A DNA stretch of 64,000 nucleotides from Mucilaginibacter sp. GTDB taxonomy: Bacteria; Bacteroidota; Bacteroidia; Sphingobacteriales; Sphingobacteriaceae. The position numbers and the translations under genes were made by a program. This document shows positions 26,324-36,500 of the stretch, piece after piece (position 1 is the stretch's first letter; each line of letters begins with the position of its first letter). Location: positions 1-64,000 of the forward strand of contig NZ_JAQBOC010000024.1 of the NCBI RefSeq assembly GCF_028288225.1. The letters run 5' to 3'. The notes beneath the pieces are model-generated. The model was given only the letters and a program-made list of their open reading frames with translations. It had not been told where the DNA came from and did no database searches.

Positions 26324-29300
26324 ATGAGAAAGATTTACCTTTTATTTTCAATGATGCTGTTATTTAGCAGCATTCTTATGGCCCAAAACAGGACGGTAAC
26401 TGGTGTTGTAACTGATGAGAAAGGTACAACCATTCCAGGAGCCAGCGTTCAGGTAAAAGGTGGGCAAACTGGCACTATAACCGATGTAGATGGTAAGTAT
26501 ACTATCAAGGTTACTAATTTGCAAAATGTAGTTATTGGGGTTAAATACGTTGGCTATAATTACCAGGAGAAAACGTTGCGGCCCGACGAAAAAAATGCTG
26601 ATTTTAAATTAGTGCCGGCAGAGAATGCACTTAGCGAGGTAGTAGTAGTAGGTTACGGAACACAGAAAAAGCTAACCTTAACCGGCTCTGTTGCCACTGT
26701 TGATGTAAAAAAGATTGAGGATAATCCAGTCCTTAATCTTTCTAATGCATTGGCTGGGACTATGCCCGGTGTAAGTGTATCAGGCGGTACACAACGCCCG
26801 GGCCAGCCCGCAACTATTACCATACGTAACCCGGTAGCCTATGCTAAAGATGGCCCGGTAGGTACAACTCCTTTGTATGTTATTGACGATATCATCAGAA
26901 CCCCTGCTGATTTCAACCTGCTTGATCCAAGTTTGGTAGAAAACATTTCGGTTTTAAAGGATGCTGAAGCTGCTATTTACGGTATTCAGGGCGCTAACGG
27001 CGTTGTTGTTGTGCGTACCAAAAGAGGTAGGTCTGGTCCGCCTAAGATAAACTTCAGCACTTCTGTTAGTACAGAAAGCGCCCGCCAGTTACCTAAAATG
27101 ATGAGCGGTTCGCAATTGGCTACTTGGTCTAATGATTACTACCAGGAGCAGGCAGCACAGGCAACACACATCGATCCTACCACAGGTGCCACCGTTCCTA
27201 ACTTTTATGATCCCAACGGCTATCTTAATGGCGTTGTTACAGGCGGCAGGCTGGCAAATTGGTTTACACCTGATGAGTTAAGCTATTTCAGTCAGCCCGG
27301 AAATAACCAGAATTTTTTAAAACAGTTTTTTCACTCAGCTGTGGCACAGCGTGAGGCGATAAACGTAAGCGGCGGTTCTGATAAGGTGACCTATTTTGTA
27401 GGTGCCGACTATGTGAACCAAAATTCAAATTTTTCTGGCGTTAACTCAAATAAATTGGGTTTAAGAGCCAGTATTGATGCAAAACCAGCTAAAGGCTTAA
27501 CCACCAGCTTGTCTTTAAGTGATGATATTGCCTATACCAGAAGCTTCTGGTACAAATACGCTGGAGAAAACCTGGATAATGACGTTACCTCACTAGTACA
27601 AGCACAGCCATGGCAAAAATATTTCATTAACGGAAATCCTGTTTACATCAGCAGTACTTCGCTTGAAAATACCAACGTTGGTTTGATAGAAAATTCAAAC
27701 AATTACACCGGTGGTACCAATTACATTATGAATATTCTGGCAAAGATCAATTATGAAATCCCGGGTATTAAAGGATTGTCAGTGGGCGTTACTTATAATG
27801 ATAACGTCAATAACGCCTTTAATAAACAATATGGTACAGCATTTACCTATTATAAATATACAGGGTTAGGCGATAATCACCACATTCCTGGTGGTACTGT
27901 TACCGCTCCACAAAGTATTTCCAATGGCGACCGTGTGCGTTTAACGCCAAATTATGCTACAAGCTATCAATTAGATGCAACTATAAACTATAACCGCACC
28001 TTTGGTAAACATAGCATTAACTTCATTGGTATTTACGAACAGCGTGAGCTATATTCTGAAGGCGTTGCCGCTGAAGCAGATGGTGTAATTGTAACCGGTC
28101 AGGATAACCAGAACTTTACTACCGGTGCACAATCATCTAACCAGGCAAGTGCCATCAGTCAGTCAGGTTTTCTTTCTTACATTGGCCGTTTAAATTATTC
28201 TTATGCCAATAAATACCTGATTCAATTAAGTATACGTGTAGATGGTAGCAGTCGTTTTACGGCAGGAAAAAACTACGGTTACTTCCCTGCGGGTTCAGTA
28301 GGCTGGATTGCGTCTGACGAAAAGTTTATTAAGGACAATTTAGGCTTTTTTGATTTATTGAAATTCCGTGCATCAGCCGGTTTAACTGGTAGCGATAATA
28401 CCAAAGCATATCAGAATGTGCTTAGTTACAAGTATGGTACCGGAAGCAGTGGTGGGGCAGTGTTTAATGAAGCTCCAAGGGGATTAGGTATACTGCCAAA
28501 CCTTGTAGTAGCCAACCCTGATATAACCTGGGATCATACCTTCAAAACTGATTATGGTATTGATATGGAATTTCTGAATCACCGTTTAAGTGGTACAGTT
28601 GAGTATTATTGGAACCATGGTTACGATTTGCTGACAGCTATTTCATCTTCTGTACCAGCCACAATTGGTGCGGCAACAGGTAATCTGCCTTCTGAAAATT
28701 ACGCAACAGTTAATACATTTGGCTATGAGCTTTCTGCCGGATGGAGAGATCATATTGGTAAGGATTTCTCCTATAACTTCAATCCGTTCTTTACCTGGAG
28801 TGATGACAAGATTATCAGATATGACCTTGATGCCGGGTTACGTGGTACTTTCCGGGATGCAACCGGCCGGTCAGATGATTTAGGCGTATTGGGTTACCAA
28901 TATATCGGTATGATCAGAACAGCTGCTGATGCAGCAGCCGTAATTGCCCAAAGACAAGCCGCCGCAGGTGGCGCCGCTAACGTAAAAATTGGTGGTCTTC
29001 CTGTACAACCTGGTATGTTAAACTACCAGGATTTAAACGGCGACGGTGTAATTGATGATAAAGATCTAAAATATCTTACCAATAAGGCCAGTAATCACTA
29101 TGGTTTAGGCCTTAACTGGGGTGTTGCTTATAAAGGAATTAGTTTGAACGTGGTGATGGGCTTAAGCTGGGGTGGCCAGGGCGCAATTGCTGGTACTGAT
29201 ATTAAAACAAGTGATGTATTGCAAAACAAGCCGGTTTTCTGGGCCGATCACTGGACGCCCCAAAATACTAACGCAAAATATCCTAGTCCATATTTCGTTG

Positions 29301-29563
29301 CTGATTACAACATGGATTATACTTCAAATTTCTGGTTTGTTAGTTCGTTCCAATGGAATATTACCAGTGCCAACCTCAGCTATACCTTACCATCTAAATG
29401 GACCGGTAAAATTGGTATCAATAGTGCACGTTTATTCGTAGTGGGTAATAATTTGCTAAGTTTAAGCAATCCATATCCGGATAATTACCGCGATCCGTCC
29501 AGTACAACTTTTGGTTACCCAAGCCTTAGGCAAATTACATTTGGTATAAATGTTGGCATCTAA
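26324..29563 (+). CDS. susC: SusC-type TonB-dependent outer-membrane transporter
   Basis: 1079 residues with signal peptide (ILMAQ, about 21). Residues 24-100 form the carboxypeptidase-regulatory-like beta-sandwich (VTGVVTDEKGTTIPGASVQV). The SusC linker ALSEVVVVGYGTQKK at 102-116 precedes the plug (about 118-235, ending AIYGIQGANGVVVVRTKRG), and a 22-strand barrel fills the rest, ending LRQITFGINVGI. No STN domain is present, so it is not paired with an anti-sigma system. It imports oligosaccharides across the outer membrane using TonB energy. It is directly followed by susD. It is the only SusC in the window and so probably serves the whole locus. Confidence 0.97.
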   Translation: MRKIYLLFSMMLLFSSILMAQNRTVTGVVTDEKGTTIPGASVQVKGGQTGTITDVDGKYTIKVTNLQNVVIGVKYVGYNYQEKTLRPDEKNADFKLVPAENALSEVVVVGYGTQKKLTLTGSVATVDVKKIEDNPVLNLSNALAGTMPGVSVSGGTQRPGQPATITIRNPVAYAKDGPVGTTPLYVIDDIIRTPADFNLLDPSLVENISVLKDAEAAIYGIQGANGVVVVRTKRGRSGPPKINFSTSVSTESARQLPKMMSGSQLATWSNDYYQEQAAQATHIDPTTGATVPNFYDPNGYLNGVVTGGRLANWFTPDELSYFSQPGNNQNFLKQFFHSAVAQREAINVSGGSDKVTYFVGADYVNQNSNFSGVNSNKLGLRASIDAKPAKGLTTSLSLSDDIAYTRSFWYKYAGENLDNDVTSLVQAQPWQKYFINGNPVYISSTSLENTNVGLIENSNNYTGGTNYIMNILAKINYEIPGIKGLSVGVTYNDNVNNAFNKQYGTAFTYYKYTGLGDNHHIPGGTVTAPQSISNGDRVRLTPNYATSYQLDATINYNRTFGKHSINFIGIYEQRELYSEGVAAEADGVIVTGQDNQNFTTGAQSSNQASAISQSGFLSYIGRLNYSYANKYLIQLSIRVDGSSRFTAGKNYGYFPAGSVGWIASDEKFIKDNLGFFDLLKFRASAGLTGSDNTKAYQNVLSYKYGTGSSGGAVFNEAPRGLGILPNLVVANPDITWDHTFKTDYGIDMEFLNHRLSGTVEYYWNHGYDLLTAISSSVPATIGAATGNLPSENYATVNTFGYELSAGWRDHIGKDFSYNFNPFFTWSDDKIIRYDLDAGLRGTFRDATGRSDDLGVLGYQYIGMIRTAADAAAVIAQRQAAAGGAANVKIGGLPVQPGMLNYQDLNGDGVIDDKDLKYLTNKASNHYGLGLNWGVAYKGISLNVVMGLSWGGQGAIAGTDIKTSDVLQNKPVFWADHWTPQNTNAKYPSPYFVADYNMDYTSNFWFVSSFQWNITSANLSYTLPSKWTGKIGINSARLFVVGNNLLSLSNPYPDNYRDPSSTTFGYPSLRQITFGINVGI

Positions 29564-29576
29564 AATCAAAACAAAA

Positions 29577-31406
29577 ATGAAAAAGATATTTATCATCATT
29601 TCTGCAGCCTTGACAGCATCTCTTCTGTTTTCAAGTTGCAAAAAGGTTCTTATAAAAAACGACCTTCAAAATAGTACAGCAGCACAAGTTTATAATGACT
29701 CGTTGACCACCAAATTTAGTATGGACTACACCTACTCTCAAAATCAGCCTGGATGGTTTGGTAACAGCGGTGGTTACATAGGGTCCATCGGGCCATACAA
29801 CGTGACTGAAGAATGCTACTCTGATAATCCGGTAGTAAAGGGTACAGTTACCATTGAAACGGTAGGCGATATAGGTACCAGCAGTGCGGCAACAAATGCT
29901 TATGGAAAATTACGTGGTATCAACTCTTTTATTAGGGATGTAAATGCCGGCACTTTGGATGCTCCGGTAAAAAAAAGATTTATAGCACAAGCCTTATTCT
30001 GGCGCGCGTATCGATATTTCGAGCTGGTTAAAATATATGGTGGTGTACCGATTGTATTAACTCCACTTGATGAAGTAGGTACCGGCGCAAAAACAGCGGC
30101 GCAATTGTCCCGTAACACTACCACCCAAACTTTTACTCAAATTGTAGCAGATTTAGATACAGCAATAAAATATTTGCCAGGCAAATGGCCTCAGCCGGCC
30201 GATTATGGCCATATAACATCAGGGGCCGCTGCCGCTTTTTTAGGTCGTGTGCTGCTTACATGGGCAAGTCCTGAGTTTAATGCTAATAATGATGTAACCC
30301 GCTGGCAAGCCGCTTATACCGCTAATACCAACGCCATCAGTATTCTTTCTAAAAATGGTTTCGGTCTTTATTCCAAATGGGATTATACTATGTGGACAAC
30401 AGAGAGCGGAAACCCTGAATCGGTATTGGTAACTGAGTATAATACCGATCAAACTTCTAACGGGCAAAATAACAATGGCTATACAGCTTCTGCTATGCCT
30501 AAATATTTAGCAACCGGTTCTGGTTCATTCCAGCCTACCTGGGATATAGTGAAAGCGTTCCCTATGGCTGATGGTAAAGCAGCAGGTGCATCAAAATATA
30601 CTTACAGTGATTTGCTGTTCTTTGATAACCGTGATCCTCGTTTTTACCAAACTATTGCTTATAATGGTTGTTTATGGCCATTGTTAGGAAACTCAACCTA
30701 CAGGCTGTGGACTTATAATTACTATAGTAACACTGCCGGTACTTCGAGCAAAAGTACAGAGTCATCATCAACAAACAGCGGGTTCTATTTACGTAAGGCT
30801 GTTGATCCAACCATTTCAACCACTTTATTACCATATTCCGGTACCGATTGGATTGAGATTCGTTATGCCGAAGTGTTGCTGAACCAGGCGGAGGCGGCGG
30901 CTGAGATTGGGAATTTAGGTCAATCACAAGAGGCTTATACCAACCTGATCGCCATCAGGAAAAGAGCAGGTATTGAGGCTGGTACCAATGGTTTATACGG
31001 ACTGACAGCCGGTATGGGACATGATGCCATGATTAATGCCATTATGTTTGAAAGGCAAATAGAATTTGCTTACGAAGGCAAGCGATACTGGGATTTAAGA
31101 AGACGAAAATTGCTGGAAACTACACTGAACAATAAAATGCGTCAGGGTATATCTATATTTCTTAAAAATACCGGCCTGAGTACCGATTATATTTTAACTA
31201 CCCGGGATGCTTCGGCTTCAACTGCTGCTGGTTTGGATAATCTATATACAAGTTCATTTACCGTTAACGTTAAAAATCTGGATACCTATAAAATAGCTAT
31301 TCAAACTGCGGATTATTTCTTTGGGATACCAACGGCAGCATTGCAAAATAATCCTAATTTACAACAAAATAACACTTGGGGTGGGCCTTTTGATCCGCTT
31401 AATTAG
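29577..31406 (+). CDS. susD: SusD/RagB-type glycan-binding lipoprotein
   Basis: The start at 29577 gives 609 residues and a proper lipoprotein signal MKKIFIIISAALTASLLFSS followed by C21. The upstream ATG at 29550 would overlap susC and add nine residues before it. The mature protein shows the SusD fold: N-terminal helical TPR part with FIAQALFWRAYRYFELVKIYGGVPIVL-like signature (residues about 125-150), a variable glycan-binding middle, and the C-terminal RYAEVLLNQAEAAAEIG and FERQIEFAYEGKRYWDLRR motifs. It caps the SusC barrel at the cell surface and captures oligosaccharide. Followed by a strong terminator, it ends its operon. Confidence 0.96.
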   Translation: MKKIFIIISAALTASLLFSSCKKVLIKNDLQNSTAAQVYNDSLTTKFSMDYTYSQNQPGWFGNSGGYIGSIGPYNVTEECYSDNPVVKGTVTIETVGDIGTSSAATNAYGKLRGINSFIRDVNAGTLDAPVKKRFIAQALFWRAYRYFELVKIYGGVPIVLTPLDEVGTGAKTAAQLSRNTTTQTFTQIVADLDTAIKYLPGKWPQPADYGHITSGAAAAFLGRVLLTWASPEFNANNDVTRWQAAYTANTNAISILSKNGFGLYSKWDYTMWTTESGNPESVLVTEYNTDQTSNGQNNNGYTASAMPKYLATGSGSFQPTWDIVKAFPMADGKAAGASKYTYSDLLFFDNRDPRFYQTIAYNGCLWPLLGNSTYRLWTYNYYSNTAGTSSKSTESSSTNSGFYLRKAVDPTISTTLLPYSGTDWIEIRYAEVLLNQAEAAAEIGNLGQSQEAYTNLIAIRKRAGIEAGTNGLYGLTAGMGHDAMINAIMFERQIEFAYEGKRYWDLRRRKLLETTLNNKMRQGISIFLKNTGLSTDYILTTRDASASTAAGLDNLYTSSFTVNVKNLDTYKIAIQTADYFFGIPTAALQNNPNLQQNNTWGGPFDPLN

Positions 31407-31430
31407 TATTTTTTACTTTAAATCGAACGA

Positions 31431-31459
31431 GGGAAAGTGTAAAAACTTTCCCTTTTTTT
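31431..31459 (+). terminator. Intrinsic terminator after susD
   Basis: Stem GGGAAAGT / ACTTTCCC with a six-base loop, followed at once by seven T residues. It lies 25 bp after the susD stop codon, so it should end the isomerase-DUF3826-susCD transcript. The match to a Rho-independent terminator is textbook quality. Confidence 0.93.
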
Positions 31460-31657
31460 GTGCCTGTTTTAAAATCGTTATTAACAGTATACAATAATAT
31501 GGATATAAAAATCTTTGTATTATTTTAACAAGTAATTTGATGTATTGAGACCTTTTGGTAACGCTGAAAGAAAATATATTTTAAGCGATGATTGATTGTT
31601 TTTCAGTGTATTTTGTAACATAAATGCGACAAAATAGCTCAATAAAAGGGTAGGATT

Positions 31658-31678
31658 TCAATAAGATAATATCCTATA
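31658..31678 (+). promoter_or_regulatory. Shared intergenic motif, copy B
   Basis: A T followed by CAATAAGATAATATCCTATA, one base different from copy A at 20000-20020. It lies 199 bp before the pectate lyase start. The arms TAGGAT (31651-31656) and ATCCTA (31671-31676) form an inverted repeat around its centre, which copy A lacks. A related 14-mer is at 4177-4190. Probable regulator site of unknown identity. Confidence 0.4.
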
Positions 31679-31876
31679 AAAGCTTGCGAATATTCTATAT
31701 AAAACTCCATCTTATAGCTTGCATATTTGAATAGTAAATAAAAAAAACCAACTAATACCTAAAGGCTGATATATTATTGCGAAGCATTTTTTGAAATGTT
31801 TTCCTGTCATCTAATTACTTAAAAGGGCAGACTTTATTAGAATAGTTATCAGTACAGATTGTTAAATTGATCCGAT

Positions 31877-33538
31877 ATGAAAAAAAGAGTTCTTCTATTA
31901 TGTTTAGGTGCTGTTGTTTTCTTTGGTAAGCCAGTGTTTGCCCAATATCCCCAGATACCTGAAAAAGTTAAGGCCGAAAGTGAAACCCTGATGAAACAAG
32001 CTCAGTCCCATTCAGATTCAGCGTGGCAGATAGCATGGCCTATAGTGCAGGCAGATATGCGAAGAGGTAAGGTTTACGTACCATGGGCCGGAAGGCCTAC
32101 AGATTTGCCACAAGCAAAAATATTGGCTTTTCCAGGTGCTGAGGGCGGTGGTAAATATACTTTTGGTGGCAGGGGTGGTAAGGTTTATGTAGTAACCAGC
32201 CTGGCTGACAGTGGCCCTGGTACGTTACGTGAGGCTTGCGAAAAAGGAGGTGCCCGTATTATCGTATTCAATGTAGCAGGTATCATACATATCAAAACAC
32301 CTATTATTGTAAGAGCACCCTACATTTCTATTGAGGGCCAAACGGCGCCGGGTGACGGTGTTTGTGTTGCGGGTGAATCATTTTGGGTTAATACACATGA
32401 TGTAATTATCCGTTATATGCGTTTCCGCCGCGGCGAAACTAATGTTGGCCGCCGGGATGATGCCTTAGGTGGCAACCCCGTAGGTAATATCATAGCTGAT
32501 CACGTATCCGCAAGTTGGGGGCTGGATGAAAATTTTTCTATGTACAGGCACATGTATGATCCCGGTGATGGTTCAAAAGAAGAAAAGCTGGGAACCGTTA
32601 ATATCACCATACAAAATTGCATTTATTCTGAAGCGCTTGACTACTGGAACCATGCTTTTGGCAGCACAACAGGTGGTGAGAATAGTACATTGATCAGAAA
32701 TATATGGGCCGATAATACCGGCCGTAATCCCTCAGTTGGCTGGAATGGTGTTTATACATTTATCAATAACGTAGTATTTAATTGGCACCACCGTTCAATG
32801 GATGGGGGCGACTATACCACTAATTACAACGTTATCAATAATTATTTTAAACCAGGTCCGGTAACTCCTAAAGATGAGCCGGTTGGGCATCGTATACTTA
32901 AACCGGAATCTGGCCGGAGTAAACTGAAAGAAAAATTCTTTGGCCGGGTATACGCTGTAGGTAATATAATGGAAGGCTATCCTGAAATAACTAAGGACCC
33001 ATGGAAAGGCGGTATACAGGTTGAGGGCCCTGGAGGAAAAGAATTGCCTGATGCCGGTGAGTACAAGGATTATATGAAATCAGATATCCCGTTCCCCATG
33101 ACTCCCGTAACAATGATGTCAGCAATGGATGCTTATAAATTTGATGTGGCTAATGCTGGTGCAACGCTTCCCGTTCGTGATGCTGTTGACAAACGTATAA
33201 CTGAGCAGGTACGTACCGGCAAGATCACGTATAAAGAAATGAAAACGGATACGGACTTCCAGTTTAAAGTGCGTAAATTACCAAAAGATTCCTATAAACT
33301 GGGTATTATTACTGCGCCATGGCAGGTAGGCGGTTACCCGGATTATAAAGGTGCACCCTATAAAGATACTGATAATGACGGTTTGCCTGATGCATGGGAA
33401 TTAAGTCACGGTCTTAATCCAAAAGACCCAAATGATTCGGCGCTTCCGGCTAAAAATGGAGGCGGTTATACCAATATTGAAGCATATTTAAATACAGTTG
33501 CCAAAAATGGCGAAAAAACATTGGCTCAAATTAAATAG
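31877..33538 (+). CDS. Pectate lyase, polysaccharide lyase family 1 type
   Basis: 553 residues with signal peptide (PVFAQ, about 23). From about residue 82 the PL1 beta-helix begins with FPGAEGGGKYTFGGRGGKVY and SLADSGPGTLREAC, followed by IIVFNVAGII, the ladder ISIEGQTAPGDGV, and ADHVSASWGLDEN (207-219), which carries the calcium/active-site acids in this subfamily. The C-terminus has DTDNDGLPDAWE (about 498-509), a calcium-binding thrombospondin-3-like repeat common in exported Bacteroidota lyases. It should cleave alpha-1,4-galacturonan by beta-elimination. It leads the third gene block after a 470 bp gap and is the only backbone-cutting enzyme I recognise in the window. Confidence 0.92.
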   Translation: MKKRVLLLCLGAVVFFGKPVFAQYPQIPEKVKAESETLMKQAQSHSDSAWQIAWPIVQADMRRGKVYVPWAGRPTDLPQAKILAFPGAEGGGKYTFGGRGGKVYVVTSLADSGPGTLREACEKGGARIIVFNVAGIIHIKTPIIVRAPYISIEGQTAPGDGVCVAGESFWVNTHDVIIRYMRFRRGETNVGRRDDALGGNPVGNIIADHVSASWGLDENFSMYRHMYDPGDGSKEEKLGTVNITIQNCIYSEALDYWNHAFGSTTGGENSTLIRNIWADNTGRNPSVGWNGVYTFINNVVFNWHHRSMDGGDYTTNYNVINNYFKPGPVTPKDEPVGHRILKPESGRSKLKEKFFGRVYAVGNIMEGYPEITKDPWKGGIQVEGPGGKELPDAGEYKDYMKSDIPFPMTPVTMMSAMDAYKFDVANAGATLPVRDAVDKRITEQVRTGKITYKEMKTDTDFQFKVRKLPKDSYKLGIITAPWQVGGYPDYKGAPYKDTDNDGLPDAWELSHGLNPKDPNDSALPAKNGGGYTNIEAYLNTVAKNGEKTLAQIK

Positions 33539-33551
33539 GGCAGGAGCGATA

Positions 33552-36500
33552 ATGTCAGCATTTAAATTAAAAAAGAGTCTTTTTATTTTAGTTTGTAGTT
33601 GGTTAGGGTGTATGTGTTTACATACATCCTTAATTGCTCAAAATAAAAAAAAGGTTATTAAACCACAATCGCCGGTTGAGGCGGAAAAGACAGGAAAGTT
33701 AGTTTACGCTATAACCAGCAAGGGAGATCGTATTCCCGATTATTCCTATTGTGGTTACATGGCTTCAGAAGCGTCTATACCAAATGTTCCGGTAAGCATA
33801 ATCGTTCCTGTAAAACCGGGTGATGCTACTTTACGCATACAGTCGGCATTGGATTATGTAGCTTCTTTGCCCGCTGGTGCCAACGGGATAAGAGGGGCTG
33901 TATTGCTCAATAAAGGTGTTTATGAAGTTTACGGAAATTTGAAAATCAGTGCTTCAGGTGTAATATTGCGTGGCAGCGGTATGGGAAAAGAGGGCACTAT
34001 TTTATTGGGGGCAGGAAAAGACAGGGAAACGCTGGTTAAGATCATTGGCAAAAAGGATCTTCATAAAGAAAAAGAAATTAAAATAACCGATGGTTATGTA
34101 CCTGTTAACGCTTTTACATTTCATGTTGTATCAACAGGCAATTTAAAAGCCGGTGACGGGATAATGATACACAGGCCATGTACTCAAGCCTGGATAGATG
34201 TACTAAAGACAAATACTTTTGGCGGAGGTTTAGGAGCTTTAGGCTGGAAACCAGATGAGCGGGATATTGATTGGGATCGTAAAGTAACTGCAGTTAACGG
34301 AAATACAATTACTATTGATGCTCCATTAACCACATCCCTTGATTCTGCCTACGGCGGAGGAACCATTGCCAAATATGAATGGCCTGGCCGTATAGAACAA
34401 ACCGGCGTGGAAAATCTGCGTCTGCAATCTGCTTATGATGTGAACAATACAAAAGACGAAGCGCATCGCTGGGAAGCTATCACCCTTGAAAACGTTTCGG
34501 ATTCATGGGTTCGTCAGGTTGTATTTGAACATTTTGCAGGTTCTGCAGTATTTGTTTTGAATACAGGTAACCGCATCACCGTGGAGGATTGTAAGTCACT
34601 TTCACCAGTATCAGAAATAGGTGGTCAGAGACGGAATACTTTCCTCACTATGGGCGGGCAAACACTTTTTCAGCGTTTATATTCAGAAAAAGGTTATCAT
34701 GATTTTGCTGCTGGCTACTGCACTCCCGGACCCACTGCATTTGTACAATGTACAACAGTGCAGCCTTATAGTTTTAGTGGCAGTATTGATAGCTGGGCTT
34801 CGGGCATATTGTTTGATGTAGCAAATATTGACGCCCAGGCTTTAAGATATAAAAACCTTGAACAGGATGAACAGGGAGCAGGATGGAACACGGCAAACAG
34901 CCTGGTTTGGAATTGTGCCGCCGCTCACATAGATTGTTATCAGCCGCCAACAGCACAAAACTGGTCTTATGGCAGTTGGGCTCAATTTGGTGGCGATGGC
35001 TATTGGGAATCATCAAATAGCACCGTGAACCCACGCAGCTTTTATTACGCGCAATTAGCTAACCGGCTCAATAAAGATGTGAGCAAACAAGCGCAGATAC
35101 TATATATTACTACAGAAGCTGCAAGCAGCCCTACGGTTGCCGAAGCTGCTGTCTTAATGGCTGCTGCAAGGAAGCGGGCAATGACCATGAGTGATTGGAT
35201 AGACCAGGCACCGGCACGAAACCCCATTATCATTTCATCATCGCGTGCTAAAACTATTGACAACATAAGTATCAAGCGGCCGGTTGTACCAGGAACTGCG
35301 CCAAAGATGACGGTTAAAAACGGCTGGCTTGTACGCGGCGATGTGATATTAAGCGGTAAACATTTTGAAGCCCCATGGTGGAATGGCACAATTCATCCCG
35401 ATTATACCACAAAAGTTGCCAAACCTGATATTACCCGGTGGGTACCAGGACAAACAGGAACTGGTTTAACAGACGATCTGGATGAGGTAAGCAACTGGAT
35501 GTTGAAAGAGAATATAGCAGTATTAGAACATAATTATGGTTTATGGTATGAAAGGCGTCGTGATGACCATGAGCGTATTCGGCGGATGGATGGTGATGTT
35601 TGGGCGCCATTTTATGAACTACCTTTCGCCCGCAGTGGAAGAGAGTTAGCCTATGATGGCTTAAGTAAATATGATCTTACCAAATACAATACCTGGTATT
35701 GGAGCCGTTTAAAGCAATTTGCAGAACTGGCCGATGAAAAGGGTTTAGTGCTTTTTCATAATAACTTTTTCCAGCATAACATTATTGAAGCCGGCGCACA
35801 TTTTGCTGATTTCCCCTGGAGAACGGCAAACAACATTAATGGTAGTGGTTTCCCCGAACCTGTAAATTATGCAGGCGATAAAAGGCAATTCATGGCCGAA
35901 CAGTTTTATGAGGAAAATGATCCGTCACGGCATAAACTGCTAGTAGCTTATATTAACAAATGCATGGATAATTTTGCGGATAATAGTGGCGTGATCCAAT
36001 CGATCAGTGCGGAATATACAGGACCACTTCATTTTGCGCAATTTTGGCTGGAGACGATCAAACAATGGGAGGCTGCTCATAAAAAGAAAGAAATTATCGC
36101 ATTAAGCACCACAAAAGATGTACAGGACGCTATATTGAACAATCCTTCAAAGTCTTCGGTTGTAAATGTAATTGATATTCGTTACTGGTATTATGAAGGT
36201 AATGGTAAACTTTATGCACCGCTTGGCGGACAAAGCCTGGCGCCCAGGCAGCAGGAACGATTATTTAAGCCAAAAGCAGTATCATTTGAGGAAGTTTACC
36301 ATGCTGTTCATGATTATAAAGTAAAATATCCGGATAAAGCTGTCCTGTTCTCGGCAGATGGTTATGACCATTTTGGCTGGGCGGTATTTATTGCCGGTGG
36401 TTCATTACCGGTATTGCCTGCATGCACTGATAAAAATTTATTAGCTGCTGCGGCAAATATGAAACCTGTTACTTTATTAGGTAATTCAAAGCAACAATGG

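Larger units (their letters stand above)
31407..31876. other. Intergenic region: terminator of susD and upstream region of pectate lyase operon
   Basis: 470 bp without an ORF. The left part contains the intrinsic terminator at 31431-31459. The rest is AT-rich and contains the shared 21 bp motif at 31658-31678 and a 6 bp inverted repeat, TAGGAT at 31651-31656 with ATCCTA at 31671-31676, that overlaps it. A new transcript should begin here. A 7/8 match to the -7 element (AATCTTTG near 31510) is too weak to call. Confidence 0.5.

Noticed and set aside
29550..29576. Upstream start for susD
   Set aside because: It adds nine residues before a perfect lipoprotein signal and overlaps susC; 29577 is better.
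33498..33551. Upstream start for the beta-helix/barrel gene
   Set aside because: It overlaps PL1 and puts 18 residues in front of a clean signal peptide beginning at 33552.
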